Shown: piece by piece, positions 6,269 through 12,248 of the stretch
How positions within the stretch are numbered: the stretch's first letter is position 1
How the letters are laid out: the number at the start of each line of letters is the position of its first letter
Program-made: the position numbers and the translations under genes
The notes under the pieces: generated by a model
Told to the model about the DNA's origin: nothing
Seen by the model: the letters and a program-made list of their open reading frames with translations, nothing else
Databases searched by the model: none
NCBI GenBank assembly: GCA_964347945.1
Contig: CAYGAW010000209.1
Coordinates: 1-12,982 of the forward strand
DNA from: CAYGAW01 sp964347945
Lineage (GTDB): Bacteria > Chloroflexota > Anaerolineae > UBA7937 > B3-Chlor
Length of the DNA: 12,982 nucleotides
Reading direction: 5' to 3'

Positions 6269-7204
6269 CTAGATCACGAACTCCTTCTGGCCCTCGAAGA
6301 CGGCCATCGCCTCCTCGACGCTCCACCCCTTGATGGTGATGGCAGAGATAGCGTTACACATCCTCACTGCTTCAGCCAGGGGCTTCTGATGGATATTTCT
6401 CCCCGTGGCGTTGCCAGCGGCGCCGCTGACGAAGATCTGGTCGTGCAGTTGCTGAAGGAAGGGCCGCACGTCCATGGCGGATCCTCCTGCACACACAACC
6501 TTGGTGCGCCCCGCGGCCTCGATTGCCTCTTTGAATATCTCCTTGGACTCTGCCCCGGCTTTTTCCGGGTAGTTTACCTTGACGAAGTCCGTGCCCAGGC
6601 AGGCCGCCACCCCAGTGGCTCCGGCGATGAGGTGGGGGTCTCTCTCGTCTCGAACGGCCTTGCCCCGAGGATAGATCCACAGAACAGCGATCAAGCCCTT
6701 GCGGTGCGCCTGGTAGACTATCTGCGCTGCCTGATGAAGCATCCGGTGTTCCAATTCGCTTCCAATGTAGATGGTATATCCCACGCCCAGGACCCTCAAG
6801 CCGGAGTTGGCGGTGAACTCCACCACCTGGTCAACTCCGTACCACTGCTGGCTGAAGGGATCCATCTGCTTGGTCTTCACCAGATTCGTCTTGGAGTTCA
6901 ACTTTACCAGGTAGGGGGCATGGGGATAGCCACGGCCGTACCGGGCGATGAGGCCCAGTTGAGTGGCGAAAACGCCGATTTCTGCCTGAGAGGCGATTCT
7001 GAACAGATGCTCGGGGTTGCTGTCATCTTCGTGGATGCCTTCGCCGACGAAGTCATCGTTCAAATGCTCGACTTTCTGGTCTCCAGCGAAGAGCATCAAG
7101 TTCCCGCTGCCTCTGGTGATGGCGAGATAGTTGTCAATGTACCCTTGTCTCGCTTCCGCAGGGACATCCAGGGGGACTAGTACATCTGTGGCCGGCGTAC
7201 TCAT
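6269..7204 (-). CDS. Class I aldolase of the DhnA/DeoC-LacD family (probable fructose-bisphosphate aldolase)
   Basis: From the ATG at 7204 (GAGGGAG about eight bases upstream) the protein has 311 residues; an ATG 11 codons earlier has no such site. It is a TIM-barrel class I aldolase of the archaeal DhnA type. Visible landmarks are FAGDQKVEH (39-47), VLWIYPRG (174-181), TDFVKVNYP (205-213), VCAGG (237-241) and the phosphate loop ending GNATGRNIHQ (264-273). Lys209 is the likely Schiff-base lysine and Tyr178 the likely acid/base: their spacing of 31 and the W-x-Y pattern (176-178) match Lys177, Trp144 and Tyr146 of the Thermoproteus tenax enzyme as I recall it. The reaction would be cleavage or formation of fructose 1,6-bisphosphate in glycolysis or gluconeogenesis, though related aldolases act on other sugar phosphates. 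It heads the operon with the MBL and mazG genes, behind a promoter at 7325-7354. Confidence 0.87.
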   Translation of the reverse strand: MSTPATDVLVPLDVPAEARQGYIDNYLAITRGSGNLMLFAGDQKVEHLNDDFVGEGIHEDDSNPEHLFRIASQAEIGVFATQLGLIARYGRGYPHAPYLVKLNSKTNLVKTKQMDPFSQQWYGVDQVVEFTANSGLRVLGVGYTIYIGSELEHRMLHQAAQIVYQAHRKGLIAVLWIYPRGKAVRDERDPHLIAGATGVAACLGTDFVKVNYPEKAGAESKEIFKEAIEAAGRTKVVCAGGSAMDVRPFLQQLHDQIFVSGAAGNATGRNIHQKPLAEAVRMCNAISAITIKGWSVEEAMAVFEGQKEFVI

Positions 7205-7249
7205 TCTTCTGCTCCCTCTGAGGCCATATCCGGGCATAGTGGGCTTGCT

Positions 7250-7319
7250 CCGCGGCTACAGCCCCGCGAATCTCGCACCCTGAAGGGTGGTCTACGATAC
7301 GCTGGTGCCGCGCCGGCAC
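7250..7319 (-). promoter_or_regulatory. Structured leader of the aldolase operon
   Basis: Between the predicted transcription start (near 7318) and the aldolase ATG there are three inverted repeats. GTGCCG (7305-7310) pairs with CGGCAC (7314-7319), CACCCT (7276-7281) pairs with AGGGTG (7284-7289), and CGC-GGCT (7251-7257) pairs with AGCC-GCG, with two bulged bases, up to 7268. No T run follows any of them in the direction of transcription. They may protect the transcript or form a regulatory leader; I recognise no known riboswitch. Confidence 0.35.
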
Positions 7320-7324
7320 GAGGG

Positions 7325-7354
7325 ATTCTACCATAGCAGACTTCAGCCAGGCAA
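7325..7354 (-). promoter_or_regulatory. Probable sigma-70 promoter for aldolase-MBL-mazG
   Basis: On the minus strand TTGCCT (7354-7349) and TAGAAT (7330-7325) are 18 bases apart. TAGAAT is also the -10 box of the two tRNA promoters in this window, which supports the call. The leader would be about 114 bases long. Confidence 0.5.
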
Positions 7355-7481
7355 TGCTGGTGCCTTGCAGGCGGCTGTGACGCCGATGCGTGCTCGGTAC
7401 TGACATGGAGAGTTCAGTCAAGGAGTGCGTGTGGGGGACCAGGGGTGTCACCGTCTGTTCAAGTTCTCTGAGGAGATGAGC

Positions 7482-7498
7482 TGATAGATTGACTATCA
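7482..7498. promoter_or_regulatory. Inverted repeat upstream of the Hsp20 promoter
   Basis: TGATAG and CTATCA are exact reverse complements separated by five bases, ending 20 bases before the -35 box of the Hsp20 promoter. This is a plausible operator position. It does not match CIRCE (the HrcA site). The repeat is short and could be chance. Confidence 0.3.
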
Positions 7499-7517
7499 AG
7501 ATAAGTTATAGGCGTGT

Positions 7518-7546
7518 TTGACAAAAGGTTAGAAAGATGGTATAAT
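7518..7546 (+). promoter_or_regulatory. Perfect-consensus sigma-70 promoter of the Hsp20 gene
   Basis: TTGACA (7518-7523) and TATAAT (7541-7546) are separated by exactly 17 bases, matching the sigma-70 consensus at all twelve positions. Transcription would begin near 7553, about 30 bases before the ATG. Confidence 0.85.
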
Positions 7547-7583
7547 ATAGACAGCAAACTCACGAAGAAAGGAGATCGAGATA

Positions 7584-8039
7584 ATGAACGCCATTACATT
7601 GTGGAGACCTAGGAGAAGCTTGCTTTCTAGGGGCGATCCTCTAGATGCATTCTTCGACGACTGGTTCTCGCGCCCGAGGGGTTTGTGGCTGGTGCCTGCT
7701 TGGAGCGAGGGTTTGGCCGTGGACGTGTACAGGGAGGACGGCAATCTGGTGGTCAAGGCGGAGGTGCCTGGCGTGACCGCGGAGGAACTGGAGATCACCG
7801 TCAAGGATAACGTCCTGATGATCGCTGGCGAGACCAAGGCCGAGGAGGATATCGAAGAGGAGAACTACATCCGCCGTGAGCGCCGGTATGGCTCGTTCTG
7901 CCGCTCGTTTGCCTTGCCTGCCCAGGCGGAGGGAAACAAGGCCGAGTCCGCTTTCGAGGATGGGGTTCTCACTGTGACGATCCCCGTGGCTGAGGAACCG
8001 CGGGAAGACACCGTCAAAGTCGAAGTCAAAGCAAGCTAA
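7584..8039 (+). CDS. Small heat-shock protein Hsp20 (alpha-crystallin family)
   Basis: The 151-residue protein has the normal length and layout of a bacterial Hsp20. A short N-terminal arm contains LDAFFDDWF (20-28). The alpha-crystallin domain runs from about 44 to 137, opening with AVDVYREDGNLVVKAEVPGV and closing with the hallmark AFEDGVLTVTIP (123-134, GVL at 127-129). A C-terminal tail VKVEV (144-148) takes the place of the I-x-I motif used in oligomer assembly. It would act in the cytoplasm as an ATP-independent chaperone that holds unfolding proteins. AAAGGAG lies nine bases before the ATG. The gene is a single transcription unit with a perfect promoter upstream and a strong terminator downstream, so high expression is likely. 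The perfect promoter suggests constitutive or repressor-controlled expression rather than an alternative heat-shock sigma factor. Confidence 0.96.
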   Translation: MNAITLWRPRRSLLSRGDPLDAFFDDWFSRPRGLWLVPAWSEGLAVDVYREDGNLVVKAEVPGVTAEELEITVKDNVLMIAGETKAEEDIEEENYIRRERRYGSFCRSFALPAQAEGNKAESAFEDGVLTVTIPVAEEPREDTVKVEVKAS

Positions 8040-8051
8040 AGGATTGACTCA

Positions 8052-8080
8052 GGCGGGGGGCCGAAGGCTCCCCGCCTTTT
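8052..8080 (+). terminator. Intrinsic terminator after the Hsp20 gene
   Basis: GGCGGGGGGCC (8052-8062) pairs with GGCTCCCCGCC (8066-8076) around a GAA loop, with one mismatch, and TTTT follows. It starts 13 bases after the Hsp20 stop codon. Confidence 0.9.
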
Positions 8081-8100
8081 GCGTCTTCGTGAAGTTTTCC

Positions 8101-8129
8101 TTGACATGCCAGAGGGTATAATGTAGAAT
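8101..8129 (+). promoter_or_regulatory. Promoter of the tRNA-Phe/Gly/Cys cluster
   Basis: TTGACA (8101-8106) and TAGAAT (8124-8129) are 17 bases apart. A TATAAT-like string inside the spacer (about 8117-8122) is too close to the -35 box to pair with it. The tRNA-Phe gene begins 13 bases after the -10 box. Confidence 0.75.
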
Positions 8130-8142
8130 ACTGTGCGGAGGA

Positions 8143-8215
8143 GCCGAGGTAGCTCAGTTGGTAGAGCACATGACTGAAAATCATGGTGTCAGCAGTTCGA
8201 TTCTGCTCCTCGGCA
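8143..8215 (+). tRNA. tRNA-Phe (GAA)
   Basis: All arms fold: acceptor GCCGAGG/CCTCGGC, D stem GCTC/GAGC, anticodon stem CATGA/TCATG with loop CTGAAAA (anticodon GAA at 8176-8178), and T stem AGCAG/CTGCT with loop TTCGATT. The discriminator is A73. The 3' CCA is not encoded (CTG follows), unlike the next two tRNAs. Confidence 0.96.
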
Positions 8216-8230
8216 CTGTGAGCAGTCAGT

Positions 8231-8305
8231 GCGGAAGCGGCTCGGCGGTAGAACATCTCCTTGCCAAGGAGAGGGTCGCGAGTCCGAATCTTGTCTTCCG
8301 CTCCA
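8231..8305 (+). tRNA. tRNA-Gly (GCC), divergent in its tertiary core
   Basis: The acceptor stem GCGGAAG/CTTCCGC, anticodon stem TCTCC/GGAGA with loop TTGCCAA (anticodon GCC), discriminator T and an encoded CCA (8303-8305) identify tRNA-Gly(GCC). Several near-invariant positions are changed: C at 8 instead of U, G at 14 instead of A, and C at 55 in the T loop (TCCGAAT instead of TTCGAAT). The D stem has a C-A mismatch (GCTC/GAAC) and the T stem has two G-U pairs (GCGAG/CTTGT). The gene may be a decaying copy, or a tRNA-Gly specialised for something other than translation. Changes at 8 and 14 together (C8, G14) could be compensatory. Confidence 0.8.
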
Positions 8306-8313
8306 GAAGTTAG

Positions 8314-8387
<74 letters not shown>

Positions 8388-8397
8388 CGTGACTTGG

Positions 8398-8427
8398 GGC
8401 CGATGGCTAGCTGGGGAGCTGTCGGCC
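8398..8427 (+). terminator. Possible terminator of the tRNA cluster
   Basis: GGCCGA (8398-8403) pairs with TCGGCC (8422-8427), with an inner AGCT-GGGG-AGCT hairpin between them. Only ATTTC follows, so termination would be weak; some transcription may read on into the CBS-permease operon, for which I found no separate promoter. Confidence 0.35.
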
Positions 8428-8524
8428 ATTTCAATGTCCCGGCGCTCGTGACGGGTGAACGGATGCTGCACGTGCCCAGGGGCTGTCAATGAACAATCAC
8501 GAGGTTAGCCCAAGAGGAGAGATG

Positions 8525-9010
8525 ATGATCACAGAAGCTTGTGTGGGCGAGTGTATGAAACGGCGGGTGGTGACCGTGACGGGCTCGACCACGGTGCAGG
8601 AGGCAGCACGGTTGGTGGTTGATGAGCACATAGGGACACTACCCGTTGTTGACGAGGAGGGCATGCTGACCGGGGTAGTGCGTCTTCACGACCTGCTAGG
8701 GGTCTTCATGCCCGATTTCGTCGCTTTGCTGGACAACATAGATTTCGTTCGCGATTTCGGCGCACTAGAGCAGGTCGAGCCCGAGGATGTGCCGGAGGCC
8801 GCGGAACTCACAATGAGCGACCTGGCGGTCCCGCCGGTCTCGCGTGAGGAAGACTCCGGTCTCATGCGCGCCTTGGCAACTATCGTCAAGCACCAGCTTC
8901 AGGATCTGCCCATTGTGGACAACGAGGGGCGCTTGGTGGGTATAGCGTCCCGCGTGGACATCGCCTCTGCGTTCTTCGCCGCCTGGACTCGAGAGAAGAC
9001 ATCGCCGTGA
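8525..9010 (+). CDS. CBS-domain pair protein, likely regulator of the adjacent permease
   Basis: Two CBS domains fill this 161-residue protein: CBS1 at about 8-60 (VTVTGSTTVQEAARLV, IGTLPVVDEEGMLTGVV) and CBS2 at about 97-150 (ALATIVKHQLQDLPIVD, GRLVGIASRVDIASAF). Between them lies an inserted helix-like stretch (FMPDFVALLDNIDFVRDFGALE, 61-82) seen in stand-alone CBS pairs. CBS pairs bind adenosine nucleotides or similar ligands and act as energy or second-messenger sensors. I chose the ATG at 8525 because AGGAG lies five bases before it; ATGs at 8522 and 8489 are in frame but worse placed. The stop codon overlaps the GTG start of the permease (GTGA), so the two are translationally coupled and probably form one functional unit: sensor plus transporter. 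There is no membrane segment or DNA-binding domain. Confidence 0.9.
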   Translation: MITEACVGECMKRRVVTVTGSTTVQEAARLVVDEHIGTLPVVDEEGMLTGVVRLHDLLGVFMPDFVALLDNIDFVRDFGALEQVEPEDVPEAAELTMSDLAVPPVSREEDSGLMRALATIVKHQLQDLPIVDNEGRLVGIASRVDIASAFFAAWTREKTSP

Positions 9011-10302
9011 CCCCCGACCAGATTGTGGCCACCATCGTGTTCGCGATAACGTTCGTGATGGTCCTCTCAGATCGTGTCGACCGCACCATCGTGGCTATGG
9101 CTGGCGCGGCGGTGATGGTGGCTGTAGGGATCGGCATGGGTTTCTACTCGCAAGAGGAGGCCTTGTACGCGGTTGACTTCAATACGCTGGGCCTGCTTCT
9201 GGGAATAATGATCATCGCCGATCTGTTGCAGCGCACTGGCTTCTTCGAGTATGTGGCCATAATGGCCGGGAAGCTGTCGCGGGGTAATCCATGGTGGCTG
9301 GTGGTCATGTTGGGAACGGTCACGACATTGCTTTCCACTGTGTTGCCCAACGTGACGATAATCGTGCTCATGGCACCTGTGGCGATCCTCATCGCCGAGA
9401 TTCTCGGTATCACCCCCGTCCCTTTGTTGATTGCGGCGGCCCTGCTCTCAGACACCGGGGGTGTGGCGACCCTCGTAGGCGACCCCCCAAATGTGATGAT
9501 CGCCTCGGCCGCCGGCTTCACCTTCAACGATTTCTTGACCCACACAGCCCCCCTGGTGCTCATCGCCTGGTTGGCAGCACTTGTAATCCTGCGATTTGTA
9601 TTCCGCCCGGAGATGGCGGAGCGCTCGGAGAACATCGAGGCGCTGATGAGCCTGGATCAAAACGAGGCCCTGAAGGACGCATCCGGGGCGAGGAAGATCT
9701 TGCTGGTGCTGTGCGGCGTCATTCTGTTGTTCTTCGTGCACGGCCAGCTGGGGCTGACACCGGCGTTCATCGCCCTGGCCGGCGCGGCTGCCGCCCTGCT
9801 TTGGGTGCGTCCCAATATAGAGGAAATTCTGAAGGGCGTCGAGTGGCCCATCCTGCTGTTCTTCGCTGCCTTGTTTGTCGCGGTTGGTGGCTTGGAGGCC
9901 GCAGGAGTGCTTGAGTTGCTGGCTGGTGCTGTGGCGGGCCTGGCCCAGTCCAATCTCCTGGTGGCCAGCATCCTGCTTTTGCTGGTCGCGGCCGTTGTGT
10001 CAGCGGTGGTGGCGAACATCCCCTTCACCATCGCCTTGATTCCAGTGATCCAGCAACTGGGTCGTCTGGGTGTTGCGACGTCTCCACTATGGTGGGCCCT
10101 CGCCTTGGGCGCAGGCTTCGGGGGGAACGGAACGATTATCGGCTCAGCGTCCAACGTGATCACTGTAGCCCTAAGTGAGAAGACGCACACTCCTATCACC
10201 TCTCGCATCTGGACGCGCGCCGGCCTACCGGTGATGATCGTGACCTGCTTGGTAGGAAGCGTGCTGTTCGCCATTTTCTTCAGCTGGATGAGCACCCCTT
10301 AA
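9007..10302 (+). CDS. ArsB/NhaD/SLC13-like ion permease (CitMHS superfamily)
   Basis: The 431-residue protein, starting at GTG 9007, has about eleven or twelve membrane segments. It shows the inverted-repeat signatures of the ArsB/NhaD and DASS superfamily: LPNVTIIVLMAP (113-124), then SDTGGVATLVGDPPNVMIAS (148-167) in the first half; VVANIPFTIALIP (334-346), then GAGFGGNGTIIGSASNVI (368-385) in the second half. The closest well-known relatives by eye are the P-protein (OCA2) and YbiR/ArsB-like permeases. It would move an anion (arsenite, a carboxylate or similar) or exchange Na+ for H+ across the cytoplasmic membrane. Substrate cannot be assigned. There is no ArsA or ArsR neighbour, which argues against a classic arsenic operon. 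It lacks a fused TrkA-C domain, and the coupled CBS protein may supply the cytoplasmic sensing role. No good terminator follows. Confidence 0.9.
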   Translation: MTPDQIVATIVFAITFVMVLSDRVDRTIVAMAGAAVMVAVGIGMGFYSQEEALYAVDFNTLGLLLGIMIIADLLQRTGFFEYVAIMAGKLSRGNPWWLVVMLGTVTTLLSTVLPNVTIIVLMAPVAILIAEILGITPVPLLIAAALLSDTGGVATLVGDPPNVMIASAAGFTFNDFLTHTAPLVLIAWLAALVILRFVFRPEMAERSENIEALMSLDQNEALKDASGARKILLVLCGVILLFFVHGQLGLTPAFIALAGAAAALLWVRPNIEEILKGVEWPILLFFAALFVAVGGLEAAGVLELLAGAVAGLAQSNLLVASILLLLVAAVVSAVVANIPFTIALIPVIQQLGRLGVATSPLWWALALGAGFGGNGTIIGSASNVITVALSEKTHTPITSRIWTRAGLPVMIVTCLVGSVLFAIFFSWMSTP

Positions 10303-10377
10303 GGGAGCGCCTTCCCCTGGGCTACCCACTCCCCGCGCAGTCTCCGATCAGTTGCGCCATGATTGTCTGTTGCGTGT

Positions 10378-10407
10378 TTGCAGTGTCGTCCCATGCTGCG
10401 ATAGAAT
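10378..10407 (+). promoter_or_regulatory. Promoter of tRNA-Leu
   Basis: TTGCAG (10378-10383) and TAGAAT (10402-10407) are 18 bases apart, and the tRNA begins 20 bases after the -10 box. The -10 box is identical to that of the Phe/Gly/Cys cluster. Confidence 0.65.
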
Positions 10408-10427
10408 GGTGGCAGGCCAGGCGTTCG

Positions 10428-10512
10428 GGGGCGGTGGCGGAACGGTAGACGCTGCGGACTTAAAATCCGTTGGAGTGAATTCTCCGTGTGGGTTCGAATC
10501 CCACCCGCCCCA
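10428..10512 (+). tRNA. tRNA-Leu (UAA)
   Basis: A class II tRNA of 85 bases: acceptor GGGGCGG/CCGCCCC, D stem GCG/CGC, anticodon stem GCGGA/TCCGT with loop CTTAAAA (TAA at 10461-10463), a long variable arm with stem GGAG/CTCC, and T stem GTGGG/CCCAC with loop TTCGAAT. The discriminator is A and CCA is not encoded. Confidence 0.96.
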
Positions 10513-10563
10513 CAAAGCACAATATGGTACAATCCATCAACTCGGTGAACATCCTAAGATATC

Positions 10564-10596
10564 GAACTCTCCCAATACGGGAGAGTTCTTTTCTTT
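10564..10596 (+). terminator. Intrinsic terminator after tRNA-Leu
   Basis: GAACTCTCCC (10564-10573) and GGGAGAGTTC (10579-10588) form a perfect 10-bp stem around AATAC, followed by TTTTCTTT. It closes a self-contained tRNA-Leu transcription unit. Confidence 0.92.
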
Positions 10597-10604
10597 GCCG
10601 CGAG

Positions 10605-10676
10605 AAGTACTACGGACTTTGAGAATACCGGTGTCGAAGAAGTACAACGGACTCTTGCGAAAAGTGCTATGGACTT
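10605..10676. repeat. Three degenerate copies of AAGT-N7-ACTT
   Basis: Copies start at 10605 (AAGTACTACGGACTT), 10640 (AAGTACAACGGACTC) and 10662 (AAGTGCTATGGACTT). Each is a hyphenated palindrome: AAGT and ACTT are reverse complements, although the middle copy has ACTC. Spacing is 35 then 22 bases, so this is not a CRISPR array. They could be binding sites of a dimeric protein or a fragment of an interspersed repeat. Confidence 0.55.
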
Positions 10677-10843
10677 CAAAAATATGCACTTTAAGACATG
10701 GGTCTGGCGTAGCTCTCTTCGCCGTGTCTTCGGACGATGGAAGCAAGGCGGTGAGCGCTCACGTTTGCGCTCGGGAGGCCCGCCGCCGTTACGCCGCACA
10801 TCCTGATGAAGTCATTGGGTGCGCCCTCTCTTGCCCACGTCTG

Positions 10844-10852
10844 TGGTACAAT
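10844..10852 (+). promoter_or_regulatory. Possible extended -10 promoter before the MalT-like gene
   Basis: TGG followed by TACAAT (10847-10852) resembles an extended -10 element about 100 bases before the ATG at 10953. No good -35 box sits 16-18 bases upstream. Confidence 0.3.
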
Positions 10853-10952
10853 AGCGTTGCTTTGGCCTTGACTTCCTGAGTCTGGTGACGCGCACTAACT
10901 CGTCTCGGCCTGAGCTGGGGTCCCATGAGACTCTCGCACGACGAGCAGGATT

Positions 10953-11933
10953 ATGAATCACAACGGCGAGCAGGCGGGCGCATACGGGATGCGGGAGCCC
11001 GCCACGCAAGCCAGTTCGCCCGAAAGCGTGGCATCCAGCAAGCCCCTCCTGGCGACGAAACTCTACATTCCCCCTGTACGCCCCAATCTGGTCGCGCGCC
11101 CGCGCTTGATTGAGCGACTGAACGAAGGGCTGTACCTAGCCCGGAAACTCACCCTCATCTCTGCGCCGGCTGGGTTCGGCAAGACCACGCTCCTGAGTAC
11201 ATGGCTGGCCGATTCTCCCTGTCCTGCCGCCTGGCTCTCCCTGGACGCGGGTGATAGTGACCCTGTGCGGTTCCTCAGTTACCTGATCGCTGCTTTGCAG
11301 GCGATCGTCCCTGGGATAGGTGAGGAAGCCCAGGGGTTGCTCCGGTCGCCGCAGCCCTTGCCCATCGAGTCTATCCTGACAACTTTGGTCAACGAACTTT
11401 GCACTTTGCTGGAAGACATTGTGTTGGTTCTCGACAACTATCACCTGATTGATACCCCTGCTATCCACAACGCCATGGCCTTCCTCTTGGATAACTTGCC
11501 CTCGCAGATGCACCCGGTGATCGCCACTCGCGCCGACCCGCCTTTGCCGCTGGCCCGGCTGCGCGCCAGCAGCCAACTGACCGACATCCGGACCGAGCAC
11601 CTGCTCTTCACTCTCGACGAAACAGACTTGTTCTTGAAGCATGTGATGGGGCTAGACCTATCAGACGAAGAGGTCGCGGCTTTAGAAACCCGCTCTGAGG
11701 GCTGGATCGCCGGCCTGCAACTAGCCGCTTTATCCCTGCAAGGGAGGGACTCTGAAGATTTGGCTGATTCCGTCTCGGCGCTCACAGGGAGCCAGCGCTA
11801 CATTGCGGATTATCTGGTCGAAGAAGTGCTACAGCGACAGCCCGATGTGGTGCGCGATTTTCAAGGCATCCCTGATCGAAGCTGGAGCCCCTTTTTGTTC
11901 CCCATTTCGACTAAACCCCAGAATAAACCCTGA
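10953..11933 (+). pseudogene. MalT/LuxR-type ATP-dependent regulator, truncated after the ATPase domain
   Basis: The first 303 residues match the N-terminal half of MalT-type STAND regulators: LLATKLYIPPVRPNLVARP (32-50), Walker A APAGFGKTT (71-79), LSLDAGDSDPVRFLSYL (95-111), Walker B IVLVLDNYHLID (156-167), ATRADPPLPLARLRA (191-205) and RSEGWIAGLQLAALSL (247-262). Family members continue after YLVEEVLQRQPDVVRDF with a conserved LLQTS segment, TPR-like repeats and a LuxR helix-turn-helix, about 900 residues in all. Here similarity stops at Phe303 (codon 11859-11861) and 23 unrelated residues lead to a stop at 11931-11933. The protein would lack both signal-sensing repeats and DNA-binding domain. 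I infer a deletion or insertion breakpoint near 11862. The start at 10953 has only a weak AGGA-like site. A short product acting as a dominant inhibitor is possible but unsupported. Confidence 0.85.
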
Positions 11934-12248
11934 ATGTGACCTTTGGCTGATGACACCCGCACGACAGAGCGCTATACTGAGGATGAAGATAGGGTGACAT
12001 ACATTTTCCGAGAACACGTTTCTTGTCACTTCAAGATCCCTCACGCTGGCGACTACGGCAGGGATGGCCCATGTGGTCGTGGAGTTCTAGTGAGTTAAGG
12101 AAGAAAGGAGCAAATCAAAGGAGCAGAGAAGACTCACTGTGGAACATCGGCCAGAACCGATATCACCGATCCTGGAACAATCCCCTTCGCGACTGCGTCT
12201 ATGTAGAGGTCACGAATCTACCAAACAACTCGGTGACAGGTATCGAAG
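11934..12248. other. Non-coding junction region after the truncated regulator
   Basis: I recognise no gene in these 315 bases. The DNA from 11862 onward is not MalT-like, so it was brought next to the regulator by a rearrangement. I see no transposase fragment or clear terminal repeats. A promoter-like site lies at 11950-11978, and GTGAC (11994-11998) and GTCAC (12026-12030) form a loose inverted repeat. Confidence 0.4.
11950..11978 (+). promoter_or_regulatory. Predicted promoter toward the secreted-protein genes
   Basis: ATGACA (11950-11955) and TATACT (11973-11978) each match the sigma-70 consensus at five of six positions with a 17-base spacer. It points toward the genes at 12249 and 12562. 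Confidence 0.4.

Larger units (their letters stand above)
10597..10952. other. Intergenic stretch between tRNA-Leu terminator and MalT-like gene
   Basis: No gene is supported here. It contains three short degenerate repeats (10605-10676) and an isolated extended -10 element near 10847. Frames open across the stretch on either strand have no ribosome binding site or recognisable motif. Confidence 0.45.

Noticed and set aside
6389..7180. Plus-strand open frame of 263 codons opposite the aldolase gene
   Set aside because: The aldolase on the minus strand has clear catalytic motifs; the opposite frame is an antisense shadow arising from GC-rich codon structure.
9007..10302. Classic arsenite resistance operon
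   Set aside because: The permease belongs to the broad ArsB/NhaD superfamily, but no arsR, arsA or arsC gene is adjacent, so I did not assign an arsenic function.
10299..10532. Minus-strand open frame across tRNA-Leu
   Set aside because: It is the antisense of the tRNA-Leu gene and has no independent coding support.
10605..10676. CRISPR array
   Set aside because: Only three imperfect 15-base units with unequal spacing (35 and 22 bases), no conserved repeat of usual length and no cas genes nearby.
11862..12000. Insertion sequence at the MalT breakpoint
   Set aside because: I could not find a transposase fragment, terminal inverted repeats or a target-site duplication in the window.
12143..12230. 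Minus-strand peptide-like frame (AVAKGIVPGSVISVL) near 12150-12200
   Set aside because: The frame is short, has no start or ribosome binding site, and I could not tie it to any family.
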